Source: Pseudomonadales bacterium (GTDB lineage: Bacteria; Pseudomonadota; Gammaproteobacteria; Pseudomonadales; Halieaceae). Taken from it: 64,000 nt of DNA. Made by a program: the position numbers and the translations under genes. Positions 17,761 to 26,886 of the stretch are shown piece after piece (the stretch's first letter is position 1; the number at the start of each line of letters is the position of its first letter). The DNA lies in assembly GCA_024234735.1 (NCBI GenBank), contig JACKNV010000007.1:1-64000 (forward strand). Reading direction: 5' to 3'. A model generated the notes under the pieces. The model had not been told where the DNA came from. It worked only from the letters and a program-made list of their open reading frames with translations, and did not search any database.

Positions 17761-19278
17761 TCAGGCGACCGCAGTCACCCTCAGCACTTCCTCGAGGCTG
17801 GTCTCCCCCGCCAGGATGCGGCGTCGGCCATCGGCCTCTATCCCGGGGTAGCGCTGGCGGGCCTGCTTCAGGATCGCCTGCTCACTGCGGCCCTCGTAGA
17901 TGAGCTCGCGCATGACATCGTCGATTTCGATCAGCTCATAGATACCAGTGCGGCCGCGGTAGCCGGTGTAATTACATTTTTCACAGCCCTTGGGATGGTA
18001 CAGGGACACGTCGCTGTCGGCCGCCGCCAGGCCCATCTGGTCGCGTTCCGCCGGCGTTGCTATCGAATGCTGCCGGCAGTCGCGGCACAGCAGGCGCACC
18101 AGGCGCTGGGCCATCACCCCAAGCAGGCTGGAAGACAGCAGGAAAGGCTCTATGCCCATGTCCCGCAGGCGCATCACCGCGCCCACCGCGGTATTGGTGT
18201 GCAACGTGGACAGAACCAAGTGCCCGGTCAGCGAGGCCTGCACCGCGATCTCGGCCGTCTCCAGATCGCGTATCTCCCCGACCATTACCACGTCCGGGTC
18301 CTGGCGCAGGATGGCGCGCAGGCCGCGCGCGAAAGTCATATCCACCTTGGGGTTGACCTGGGTCTGGCCAACGCCGGGCAGCATGTATTCGATGGGGTCC
18401 TCGATGGTGAGAATGTTGCGGGTGGACTCGTTGATATGGGACAACCCCGCGTACAGCGTGGTGGTCTTGCCCGAACCGGTGGGACCGGTGACCAGAATGA
18501 TGCCGTGGGCGCTGTGCAGCAGCCGGGTGTAGCCCTCCAGCACCTGCTCGTTCATCGCCAGATGGTGTAACTGCAGCTGCCCCGCCGCCGTGTCCAGCAG
18601 GCGCAGTACCACCCGCTCGCCGTGGGCGGAGGGAATCGTGGACATGCGGATATCCACCGCGTGACCGGCGATCTTGACCGATATCCGGCCGTCCTGCGGG
18701 ATCCGCTTCTCGGCAATATCCAGTCTCGCCATCACTTTCAGGCGCGATACCAGCAGGGGTGCCAGCATCTTCTTGGGGGACAGCACCTCACTCAGCACCC
18801 CGTCGATGCGATAGCGTACGCTGAGTTTGTCCTCGAAGGTTTCGATATGGATATCGGAAGCGTTGTCGCGCACTGCCTGGGAGAGGATCGCGTTGATCAG
18901 GCGGATGATGGGCGCGTCATCCTCCGCATCCATCAGGTCCCCCACCTCCGGGATCTCATCGGCTATGCGGCTGAGGTCGACATCGGCGCTGATGTCCTCG
19001 GCCATCTGCACCGCTTCGTTGTTGTCTCGCTGATAGGCGAGGGTGAGACGACGCTTGAAATCGGCGTCGTCGAGCTGTTGCAAGTGAAAAGGCCCGCCCA
19101 GGAAACGCCGCAGTTCCGTCAGCACCTGGATGCCCGGCTCGCCCTGGTACACCACCAGCGGCCCGCGCTGGTCGCGCTCCACCAGCACACCGTTGAGTTT
19201 GGCGTAGGCGAAGGGCAGGTTGAGCGGCCGCTCCTCGTTGAGAGCCTCCGCCGGCACTGGCACTGCGGTTTCAGTCAC
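17761..19278 (-). CDS. gspE: Type II secretion ATPase E
   Basis: A 505-residue cytoplasmic AAA-type secretion ATPase. It has a Walker A site GPTGSGKTTTLYAG, Asp and Walker B boxes around DVVMVGEIRDLETAE, and a zinc-type tetracysteine (CRDC and CEKC) in the C-terminal domain. Translation starts at a GTG overlapping the gspD TAG by one base (TAGTG), with GGGAGG 6 bases upstream. It is a paralogue of PilB at 49521. Confidence 0.95.
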   Translation of the reverse strand: MTETAVPVPAEALNEERPLNLPFAYAKLNGVLVERDQRGPLVVYQGEPGIQVLTELRRFLGGPFHLQQLDDADFKRRLTLAYQRDNNEAVQMAEDISADVDLSRIADEIPEVGDLMDAEDDAPIIRLINAILSQAVRDNASDIHIETFEDKLSVRYRIDGVLSEVLSPKKMLAPLLVSRLKVMARLDIAEKRIPQDGRISVKIAGHAVDIRMSTIPSAHGERVVLRLLDTAAGQLQLHHLAMNEQVLEGYTRLLHSAHGIILVTGPTGSGKTTTLYAGLSHINESTRNILTIEDPIEYMLPGVGQTQVNPKVDMTFARGLRAILRQDPDVVMVGEIRDLETAEIAVQASLTGHLVLSTLHTNTAVGAVMRLRDMGIEPFLLSSSLLGVMAQRLVRLLCRDCRQHSIATPAERDQMGLAAADSDVSLYHPKGCEKCNYTGYRGRTGIYELIEIDDVMRELIYEGRSEQAILKQARQRYPGIEADGRRRILAGETSLEEVLRVTAVA

Positions 19279-21284
19279 TACTGGCCTCCCGCGGCCGGCT
19301 GACTGTCTGACTTGATCTGGTCGAGTTTGCGCAACTGCTCTTCCCACTCCGGCAACACCTGGATCTCCTCGTCATCGAGGAAGATCAGGCCCTGCTCCTT
19401 GCGCTTCAACTGCTGCTCGCGAATGTAACGGTATTTTTCGGCGGTGGCGCCGGCCAGTTGCTCATCGTCGCGAATAATAGTGGGGCGGATGAATATCAAC
19501 AGGTTGGTCTTGGTGACCTGTACCGCATCGGAGCGGAACAGGCGACCCAGAAAGGGAATATCCCCCAATAGCGGCACCTTCTGGTTACCCTCCTGGACAT
19601 CGTCCTTGATCAGCCCTCCCAATACCACTACCCGGTTGTCCTGGGCCAGTACCTTGGTCTGGATCTTGCGTTCGTTGGTAATGAGATCCGAGGCCACCGC
19701 AGTGAGGCCGCTGAGGCTGGAGACTTCCTGGGAGATGTCGAGCACTACCGAGTCACCCTCGTTGATGTGGGGCGTGACGGTCAGGGTGATGCCGACGTTT
19801 TCCCGTTCGATCGTCTGGAAGGGGTTCTGGGCGCCGTCGCCGCCAGTGCCGGTATTGGTATAGGAACCGGTGACGAAGGGCACGTTTTGACCCACGGTAA
19901 TGTAGGCCTCCTGGTTATCGAGTGTCAGCAGGCTGGGGGTCGAGAGGATGTTGGCATTGCTCTGTTCTTCCAGCGCGTTGAGGATAACCGCCATGGTCAG
20001 GCTGTCGCTGATCTGGCCCCAGCCCAGGGTAGTGCCCGCGGTACTGGCCAGGGCTCCTGCGAGAGTACCCAGGTTGATATCGTCGTCGCTGCTGTCCTCG
20101 GGCAGCACGGCTTCAGCGATAGTGCTGGCGCGAGCGTTGGCGGCATTGATGTTGCTGCCAAAGGCACCGCTCTGATCGGCGAACAGCCACTGGACACCCA
20201 GGTCCTGGCCATCGGTCACCTCCATCTCGACGATGATGGCCTCGACCAGCACCTGCGCGCGCCGAATATCGAGGCGGTGGATAACGTTCTCGATGGCCGC
20301 CATCTCACCGGTATTGGCGGTAATGATCAGGGCATTGGTGCCCTCGTCGGCTTCGATGGTGGCCGAGTTGTTCTTGCTGCTGGCCTTGCTTCCCTCGGGG
20401 CCGTCCAGCCGTTCGATATTCTGCATCACCCGGGTGAGTACCTCGGCGATATCCGCTGCCTGGGCGTACTCAAGATAGATCACCTTGACGTTGCCGCTCT
20501 GCTCGAGGGGAGTATCCAGATGCTCGACCAACTTGCGGATCCGCGCCCGCTCCAACTCGTCCCCGCTGACCAGCACGCTGTTGGTGCGGTTGTCGGCCAC
20601 CAGCAGCACCTCGGTTTCGCCGCCGCTCTGCTTGGCCTCGGACTTGGCCAGGGTGTCGAGCATGGCAACCACATCCTCGGCCACTGCGAAACGCAGCTTG
20701 ACAATATCGGTCTGCTGCACCGCGGATTTGTCCATGCGATCGATGATGCCGCGAATCCGGTCGATGTTGCTGGACAGGTCGGAGATGATAATGGCGTTAC
20801 TGGGTGCGTAGGCGGCCATGTGCGCCTGCTGCGGCACCAGCGGGCGCAGCACCGGGATCAACTTGGCCGCGGAGATATTGTCCAGGCGAATCACCTCGGT
20901 GACGTACTCATCGCTGGTGTGTCCGGTCGCGCCATCGCTGACCCGCACCGGCGCCGAGCGGGCGTCCTTGCTCTGGATGACCCTGACCACGCCGTTTGAT
21001 TTCACCGCCGTGTAGCCGTGCACCTCGAGAATGGACAGGAACAGCTGGTACAGTTCCTCGCGGGTAACCGGCTTGCTGGACACCACCTTGACCTTGCCCT
21101 TCACCGACGGGTCCACCACGATGGTGGTACCGGTGGCCTCCGCCACAAACTTGATCAGCTCCTGGATATCGGTCTCTTTCAGGTTGACCGTGAACTCCTG
21201 CGCCAGGCTCGGCACCGGGCCCAGCGCCAGGGCCAGCAGGGCAGCCAGCAGCCAGTTGTGGCCGATACGGGTCATTCCTTTCAC
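19278..21284 (-). CDS. gspD: Type II secretion secretin D
   Basis: A 668-residue outer-membrane secretin with a signal peptide ending SLAQ, then N0-N3 domains (about residues 30-330) and the secretin barrel (about 340-610), including VPLLGDIPFLGRLFRS, the conserved secretin cap motif. The GTG start has AAGGA about ten bases upstream; an in-frame ATG three codons later is an alternative. No pilotin gene (gspS) is seen nearby. Confidence 0.96.
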   Translation of the reverse strand: MKGMTRIGHNWLLAALLALALGPVPSLAQEFTVNLKETDIQELIKFVAEATGTTIVVDPSVKGKVKVVSSKPVTREELYQLFLSILEVHGYTAVKSNGVVRVIQSKDARSAPVRVSDGATGHTSDEYVTEVIRLDNISAAKLIPVLRPLVPQQAHMAAYAPSNAIIISDLSSNIDRIRGIIDRMDKSAVQQTDIVKLRFAVAEDVVAMLDTLAKSEAKQSGGETEVLLVADNRTNSVLVSGDELERARIRKLVEHLDTPLEQSGNVKVIYLEYAQAADIAEVLTRVMQNIERLDGPEGSKASSKNNSATIEADEGTNALIITANTGEMAAIENVIHRLDIRRAQVLVEAIIVEMEVTDGQDLGVQWLFADQSGAFGSNINAANARASTIAEAVLPEDSSDDDINLGTLAGALASTAGTTLGWGQISDSLTMAVILNALEEQSNANILSTPSLLTLDNQEAYITVGQNVPFVTGSYTNTGTGGDGAQNPFQTIERENVGITLTVTPHINEGDSVVLDISQEVSSLSGLTAVASDLITNERKIQTKVLAQDNRVVVLGGLIKDDVQEGNQKVPLLGDIPFLGRLFRSDAVQVTKTNLLIFIRPTIIRDDEQLAGATAEKYRYIREQQLKRKEQGLIFLDDEEIQVLPEWEEQLRKLDQIKSDSQPAAGGQ

Positions 21285-21351
21285 TTAACGGTATTCCTTT
21301 GCCGCCGGCACTGCTACCGGCACGGTAAATTCGGGCCCCGCAGGCAACCTG

Positions 21352-22377
21352 TTATTGTCCATCGCCGGACTCCCCCAGGCTGACACTGATCGTCACCGGG
21401 GCGCCGTCGCGTTGCACATCAAATACGGCCTCGCTTGCGGAGCGCATCGTCTGGTACAGCCGCAGGGTGTTGGCCGGGTCGTCCAGCGCGATGCCGTTGA
21501 CGCTGGTAACCAGATCACCGGTTTTGAACCCAAGCAATTCGAATTGTTCCTGCTCTTTCCCGGGAGCAATGCGATATCCCAGCAGTTCGCCATTTTCGCG
21601 CACCGCGCTGACGGTCACAACCTCTGCCAGGGACTGGGGGTTCTCATACAGGCGTTCACGATAATTCTGGGCGACCACCATCGCACTCCGATCGTCGCCG
21701 CTGGCCGCCTCGGCCTGGGGGCGCGGCGCCAACCTGGCGGGTGCCGGCTGCGCGGCCTGGGCATCGAGCACTGAGTCCTCGAACAGCTCCAGCAGTTCGT
21801 AGGTACCCCCATTGTCCAGCACCACTCGCCCCTTCATCACCTTGGCCAGGGTCACCTTGCCCTGCACCGGCAGCTCGTCCTCCACCGCGTAGATATCCTG
21901 GCGGGAATTGTGCTCGATGATGGCATAGCCCAGGCCGTCCTGCGTGGAAGCCACCACGCCGCGAAGCTTGAGGTTCAGGCGGGTTTCCCGCGCCCCTTTC
22001 TCAATGCCCTCCCGGGCAGCGGCCCCGCTATCGGGTTCAGCCACCCGCGGTTGCTCGACCACCGCACCGGCTTCTCCAAACAAATGCCAGGACTGCACCT
22101 GGGCGATATCGACGGCCGGCGCCTTGTCGGCAGGAGCTGGCAGGGTTACCGGGTTGAGCACCTCCGCGGGCGCAGGCAGGGAGCCCTCACCCACCGGCAA
22201 CAACGCCCAGATCAGACGGGTCAGCGCCAGCACCCCCCAAAGACAAAACAGCACCAGCACCCCCTGACGCAGGCGTCGGGCACGGGCGGGCTGGGACAGG
22301 GCGCGCAAGGCATCCTCCGCCCCGGCGGAGATACGCCGTGACACCTCGCTGGAGTGACCAAGCCAACTGGTCGCCAT
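21352..22377 (-). CDS. gspC: Type II secretion inner-membrane protein C
   Basis: About 341 residues: a cytoplasmic tail, one membrane helix (GVLVLFCLWGVLALTRLIWALL), a periplasmic homology region that contacts GspD N0 (LKLRGVVASTQDGLGYAIIE) and a C-terminal PDZ-like domain (GFKTGDLVTSVNGIALDDP). I chose this ATG because GGAG lies 6 bases upstream; an ATG 16 codons earlier (at 22425) has no clear ribosome site but cannot be excluded. First gene of the T2SS operon. Confidence 0.9.
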   Translation of the reverse strand: MATSWLGHSSEVSRRISAGAEDALRALSQPARARRLRQGVLVLFCLWGVLALTRLIWALLPVGEGSLPAPAEVLNPVTLPAPADKAPAVDIAQVQSWHLFGEAGAVVEQPRVAEPDSGAAAREGIEKGARETRLNLKLRGVVASTQDGLGYAIIEHNSRQDIYAVEDELPVQGKVTLAKVMKGRVVLDNGGTYELLELFEDSVLDAQAAQPAPARLAPRPQAEAASGDDRSAMVVAQNYRERLYENPQSLAEVVTVSAVRENGELLGYRIAPGKEQEQFELLGFKTGDLVTSVNGIALDDPANTLRLYQTMRSASEAVFDVQRDGAPVTISVSLGESGDGQ

Positions 22378-22482
22378 GTCCTGCTCCCCGCTATCGCCGC
22401 CCGGTGACACTTCTACCGCGGTCATTCACCATGCTCAATTATAGGAGGGGTGCTGTAAAGTTAAAACCGCGCAAAAAACCCG

Positions 22483-23670
22483 TCAGCTGTCCAGCGACTG
22501 GTAGTAGTCGGACAGAATCTTCGCCACCTCCGGCCGCGAAAACTCCGGCGGCGGGGCGATACCCTTGCCCAGCATCTCCCGAACCGCCGTGCCCGACAGG
22601 AGCACGAAATCGTCCTTGGTATGATCCGGTACGTCGCGCATCATCACCACCTTGTTCAGCTTCTTGCTATAGGCAGTGTGATCGGCCTTGAATATCTCCA
22701 GTTCGAGGGCGTCGGCTGGCACTTCCTCGTCGAAAATGGTCTGGGCATCAAACCCGCCATAGTAGTCCCCGACACCGGCGTGATCGCGGCCTACAATGAG
22801 ATGGGTACAACCGCAATTCTGGCGGAACACAGCGTGCAAAACCGCCTCCCGCGGTCCCGCATACAGCATGTCGAAGCCATAGCCGGTCACCATCACGGTG
22901 TTGGGGGGGAAGTAGACCTCCACCATCTTGCGAATAGACGCATCGCGCACGTCAGCGGGGATATCGCCCGGCTTGAGCTTGCCCAGCAGCATGTGGATCA
23001 GGATACCATCGGCGTCGAGTTGCTCCATGGCCATACGGCACAGTTCCTCATGCGCCCTGTGCATGGGGTTGCGGGTCTGGAAAGCCACCACTTTTTCCCA
23101 GCCGTGCTCGGCGATCTCGTTACGGATTTCCACCGCGGTGCGGAAGGTATCGGGAAAGTCCGTCTGGAAATAGGAGAAATTGAGCACCTGGATGGGCCCG
23201 GACAGGAGCGTATCGCCCAGGCTGTTAAAGGTGGCTACGCCCGGGTGCTCTGGATCGAGGGTACGGAAAATCTTCTCTGCCATGAAAGCATTTTGCGCAT
23301 CGCTGATGCTCTCAACGGCCTCCACATCCATCACGGCCAACACCGGGTGCCCCTCGACGTTGGGGTCGCGCAGGGCGATGCGACTGCCCGCGGCAACGCC
23401 GGTCTCGCTGGTGCGATTGAGGATGGGCACCGGGAAAAACAGGCTGTCTACAGTGTGCATTTTCTCGGCCACGCTCAGGGCATCCGCCAGATTCATGTAC
23501 CCACTGAGCGGATTGAAGTAGCCGCCTCCCAGCATTACCGCGTTGGCGGCCGCCGCGGAGTTCAGCAATAGCGAGGGCAGGGTTTCGGCCTCTGCCAGCA
23601 GCGCATGGCGCAGCTCATTGTCATACACAAACAGGGGATTCAGTTCATCGGATCCGTGGGGCTTGATCAT
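22483..23670 (-). CDS. sat: Sulfate adenylyltransferase (ATP sulfurylase, single-chain type)
   Basis: A 395-residue homo-oligomeric ATP sulfurylase that makes adenosine 5'-phosphosulfate from ATP and sulfate. The catalytic loops are QTRNPMHRAHEELCRMAM near residue 200 and GRDHAGVGDYYGGFDAQTIF near 300. It is not the CysDN type used for assimilation in most gammaproteobacteria. AGGAG stands just before the ATG. It is followed upstream in transcription order by cysC (13 bases away) and the sulfotransferase, which points to PAPS production for sulfation. Confidence 0.95.
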   Translation of the reverse strand: MIKPHGSDELNPLFVYDNELRHALLAEAETLPSLLLNSAAAANAVMLGGGYFNPLSGYMNLADALSVAEKMHTVDSLFFPVPILNRTSETGVAAGSRIALRDPNVEGHPVLAVMDVEAVESISDAQNAFMAEKIFRTLDPEHPGVATFNSLGDTLLSGPIQVLNFSYFQTDFPDTFRTAVEIRNEIAEHGWEKVVAFQTRNPMHRAHEELCRMAMEQLDADGILIHMLLGKLKPGDIPADVRDASIRKMVEVYFPPNTVMVTGYGFDMLYAGPREAVLHAVFRQNCGCTHLIVGRDHAGVGDYYGGFDAQTIFDEEVPADALELEIFKADHTAYSKKLNKVVMMRDVPDHTKDDFVLLSGTAVREMLGKGIAPPPEFSRPEVAKILSDYYQSLDS

Positions 23671-23683
23671 CGCTGGCTCCTGG

Positions 23684-24301
23684 TCAGGACTTGATTATGC
23701 CGCGCTCACGCAGCACGCTGAGAATCTGCTCTACCTCTTCGGCCAGTGTCTGCTGGTCGGAGTGGAGGTGGATTTCCGGCTTGTCGGGCGCTTCGTAGGG
23801 ATCATCGATACCGGTAAAGTTCTTGATCTCCCCGGCGCGCGCCTTCTTGTACAGGCCTTTGGGGTCGCGCTCCTCGGCGGCCTCCAGCGAGCAGTCGACG
23901 AACACCTCGATAAAATCCATGCCGGCCTCCTCGTGCAGCGCCCGCACCTGGTCGCGGTCGGCTTTGTAGGGGCTGATAAAACTGCTCAGGGCAATCACCC
24001 CGGAGTCGACGAAGAGTTTTGCCACCTCACCGATGCGGCGAATATTCTCGGTCCGGTCCTCGGCGGAAAAGCCCAGGTTCTTGTTGATACCCATGCGCAC
24101 ATTGTCACCGTCCAGGCGGTAGGCCAGCACTCCCATCTCGTTGAGCACGCCCTCCAGTTCCACCGCCACGGTACTCTTGCCGCTGCCCGACAGCCCGGTA
24201 AACCACAGGGTGGCGCCCTTGTGGCCCAATATCCCGGCGCGGTGCTCGCGGGTGATATCGCCCTCGTGCCAGTGCACGTTCGTCGCTTTCTGTTCCGCCA
24301 T
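23684..24301 (-). CDS. cysC: Adenylyl-sulfate kinase
   Basis: A 205-residue kinase that phosphorylates APS to PAPS. The P-loop is GLSGSGKST near residue 36, followed by LDGDNVRMGINKNLGFSAED, and the FISPYKADRDQVR lid region. It is a single-domain enzyme of normal length. It lies between the sulfotransferase gene and sat on the same strand. Confidence 0.96.
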   Translation of the reverse strand: MAEQKATNVHWHEGDITREHRAGILGHKGATLWFTGLSGSGKSTVAVELEGVLNEMGVLAYRLDGDNVRMGINKNLGFSAEDRTENIRRIGEVAKLFVDSGVIALSSFISPYKADRDQVRALHEEAGMDFIEVFVDCSLEAAEERDPKGLYKKARAGEIKNFTGIDDPYEAPDKPEIHLHSDQQTLAEEVEQILSVLRERGIIKS

Positions 24302-24355
24302 GTTCTTCGCTCTCTCCTTGTCAGTGAACCTATCGTGGTGAAATGGCCTCGCGGT

Positions 24356-25534
24356 TCAGCCCGAAACGGTCGAAATGAACCGCTCCCGATAGGGCTGAAA
24401 CTGCGCCTTGAGACCGGCCTCGGTAAAACCGTAATCCCTCAGGGCATAGGCGTGGGGCGGGCGCATCTCCCGCCGGTTGAACGCCTGCCAGCGGGCCATT
24501 TCCGCCCGCGCGTCCCCGGTCAGTTCCATGCCGAGAAAGTCGTATATCCTGTGAATTTCACCCAGAGGCCGACTCACCGTGTCCGCGAACCACAAATCCA
24601 GGAATGCTTCCTCTCCCAGCCGTTCGCGCACCTGCATGGTATGGCGCATACCCCTGGCAAACTTGCGCGACCACTGCCTGCCCGCCTCGACCGGGTCGGC
24701 CACATCCGAATAAATCGTCCACACACCGGCAATCAGGCTGGTAAGGGATGGCAGGGTTTCCACCGGATCGCGGTGGGATTGTACCACTTTCGCGTCAGGA
24801 AACACCTTGAACACCAGATCCATGTAATGCAGGTGATGGGGAGCCTTGAGCACCCAGCGCTGCCCGCCCTGGCCAGTGTGCCGCTTCTGCCACTGCAGAA
24901 ACTGCAACAGCCGGTAGAAATACCGGTAGCCCGGGGTATGATCCTGCTCCTCCAGCCAGGCATCGAAGGACGGAATATTGGCATAGGCCTGGGTGTTGAA
25001 GCTGTAGAAAGACTGCTCCAGCAGCATGATGTCCTCGTCCGGCCCCAGGGCGTCCATGGGATGGATGGCGAGGAGTTCCGGGTTGGCTTCCAGCATGGCG
25101 GCCATCTCAGCCTGCGCCAGCCCTATCCGCGCGTCCCCGGCGGCGGTGAAATCCCAATCCGGCGCCGGGCTGGGATAACGCACCTCGTACCACAGAGGCG
25201 CCTGCATGCGGTGGTCCGCCGCTATCGTGCGGTGCAGCATGGTCGTGCCGGTGCGGGGCAGCCCGACAATAAACAACGGCTCGACAATCTGCTCCTCGAG
25301 AATCTCGGGGAAGCGCTGCAGGTAGTACTGCACGCGCAGGCGGGTCGCCAGGATATCCACCATGCGCTGGCGCAACACGCTGCGCCCCACGTCGTTGAGT
25401 TGCGCTTCCTGCTCCAGGGACCACAATATGCGCTCCAGCGGCTCACGGTAGTCCTCGTCGCCAAACTCGTGCAGCCCATCAACCGCGCGCGCATCGGCGA
25501 CGACCTCATCGGCATCAAATCGCTGCGCGCTCAT
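24356..25534 (-). CDS. PAPS-dependent sulfotransferase family protein
   Basis: A 392-residue cytosolic sulfotransferase. The 5'-phosphosulfate loop is FIVGLPRTGTTMLHR near residue 88 and the 3'-phosphate region is VVQSHRDPVETLPS near 255. It transfers sulfate from PAPS to an unknown hydroxyl or amine acceptor, possibly a lipid, sterol or secreted metabolite. The gene overlaps the DUF1214-like gene by 4 bases (ATGA) and lies beside cysC and sat, which supply its donor. The N-terminal 85 residues are a helical extension common in this bacterial group. Confidence 0.88.
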   Translation of the reverse strand: MSAQRFDADEVVADARAVDGLHEFGDEDYREPLERILWSLEQEAQLNDVGRSVLRQRMVDILATRLRVQYYLQRFPEILEEQIVEPLFIVGLPRTGTTMLHRTIAADHRMQAPLWYEVRYPSPAPDWDFTAAGDARIGLAQAEMAAMLEANPELLAIHPMDALGPDEDIMLLEQSFYSFNTQAYANIPSFDAWLEEQDHTPGYRYFYRLLQFLQWQKRHTGQGGQRWVLKAPHHLHYMDLVFKVFPDAKVVQSHRDPVETLPSLTSLIAGVWTIYSDVADPVEAGRQWSRKFARGMRHTMQVRERLGEEAFLDLWFADTVSRPLGEIHRIYDFLGMELTGDARAEMARWQAFNRREMRPPHAYALRDYGFTEAGLKAQFQPYRERFISTVSG

Positions 25535-26670
25535 TGCGCCCGGCCTCCTTCACCCCACAGGCTATCCAATGACACCACCCGGGTATGCACGGGTGGGTAT
25601 TCAACGGCGCCAACATAGCGCAGCAACATTGCACCGTTACCGTGACCGGCGGTCTCCAGCCAGTTCGGAAAATGTTCCGCGAGATCACCGCGCAGCGGCT
25701 CGTGACTGACCACTATGCAGATAGTGCCATCGGGTCCGACAACCGCCGCGTGATCGTTAATACTTATCCGGTGGTAGCGATAATCCAGCGATTCCATCCA
25801 GTGATTGGACAACTGCAGATTCCAGGCCTGGCATACCCGCGGCGGCCTGAACTCGACCACCAGAACTTCCCGGGGAGCCAGCCGCCAGCGGCTGTTATGG
25901 TAGTAAATTGACGGATCGCCACCGGCGCGCAGGCACATCTGCTGATCGTTGGCGGGCAGTGCATTCAGGTGCCGCTCGAAGTCGGTCATCCACTGGCGGA
26001 ACAAACCGGCGGTCCCTGTGACAAAGGGCGCGACCCGGGACAGCTGCGCCGCGAAGATCGCGGGGTCCAGACAGCTGTCGCCGCGCGGGTTGAGGCAACT
26101 AATGTCCAGCTCGGCGGGACGCTCCCGGGCGCGATCCCGGAAAGTCTGGCGCACCAGGATACTGTCGGTCTCGGGTGCCATGGGCAGCCAGTTGCCGGGT
26201 TTTTCCCGGGCGCTGACCAGCAGCTCGAAGTCACCGTTGCCGGCAACGTCCAGCCTGTCCACCTGGACATGCCCGGTGGGAGCCATATCGCCACCCCCAG
26301 CGAAGGAGCCCGCCTTGGTTTCTATACTGAGATAAGCCACCGAGCCACGGTTGCCCCGAATCAGGTATTCACGGCTGCCGTCCACCGCGCAATTCAGATA
26401 GCAATTATCCGGGTTGTCATTGCCGATCTTGGCGGTTTCGTGGGAGAGCGAATAGAACTGCGGAAAATCGGGGTTTCCGAATTCGACATGCTTCTCCAGA
26501 GCCAGACGCAGCAGGCGGGTAAGATAGCGGAAGCCCTCTGCCCGGGTCAGCTCATCCCGGGGGATATCATCCCCCAGCACCTGGGTACCGGCCCGCTTGA
26601 GGTCATCGCAGAACGCCGCCCACAATTGACCGGACAGCAACTGTCCAGCTGGCGAGCCGCTATCCGACAT
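25531..26670 (-). CDS. DUF1214-like protein of unknown function
   Basis: A 379-residue protein without signal peptide or membrane segment. Residues about 270-330 match what I recall of DUF1214 (a beta-sandwich domain with RLAPREVLVVEFRPPRVCQA). The N-terminal 200 residues are unassigned. It is coupled to the sulfotransferase gene by a 4-base overlap, so it may prepare or bind the sulfation substrate. No catalytic residues can be named. Function unknown. Confidence 0.7.
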   Translation of the reverse strand: MSDSGSPAGQLLSGQLWAAFCDDLKRAGTQVLGDDIPRDELTRAEGFRYLTRLLRLALEKHVEFGNPDFPQFYSLSHETAKIGNDNPDNCYLNCAVDGSREYLIRGNRGSVAYLSIETKAGSFAGGGDMAPTGHVQVDRLDVAGNGDFELLVSAREKPGNWLPMAPETDSILVRQTFRDRARERPAELDISCLNPRGDSCLDPAIFAAQLSRVAPFVTGTAGLFRQWMTDFERHLNALPANDQQMCLRAGGDPSIYYHNSRWRLAPREVLVVEFRPPRVCQAWNLQLSNHWMESLDYRYHRISINDHAAVVGPDGTICIVVSHEPLRGDLAEHFPNWLETAGHGNGAMLLRYVGAVEYPPVHTRVVSLDSLWGEGGRAQ

Positions 26671-26839
26671 AATAATTCACCAGGGAAAGTACCAGCATCA
26701 GCCCAACCAGCGGGACCAACCAGCGCTGCAGCTGCCGCATGCGCTCGGGACTGGCCGGGCTGGCGAAGCGTTGCAGCAGGGCGACCATCAGGGCAACGCC
26801 CGCAAACACCCCCAGCAGGATCAGTATCAGATTGGTCAC
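26660..26839 (-). CDS. Small two-helix membrane protein
   Basis: A 59-residue protein composed of two hydrophobic helices (LILILLGVFAGVALMVALLQ and RWLVPLVGLMLVLSLVNYY) joined by a basic loop. The start is placed at a GTG with GGAG 8 bases upstream; another GTG lies three codons before. Its 3' end overlaps the DUF1214-like start by 11 bases, suggesting a shared transcript. No family recognised. Confidence 0.6.
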   Translation of the reverse strand: MTNLILILLGVFAGVALMVALLQRFASPASPERMRQLQRWLVPLVGLMLVLSLVNYYVG

Positions 26840-26886
26840 GTCGCGCACTCCGGAGTTGGCGCTGCTGTAAAAACGAACCCCTGTAT

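Noticed and set aside
23543..25618. Long open frame on the plus strand (691 codons)
   Set aside because: Antisense to cysC and the sulfotransferase gene, which have intact catalytic motifs; the frame's protein is His/Gln/Arg rich and featureless.
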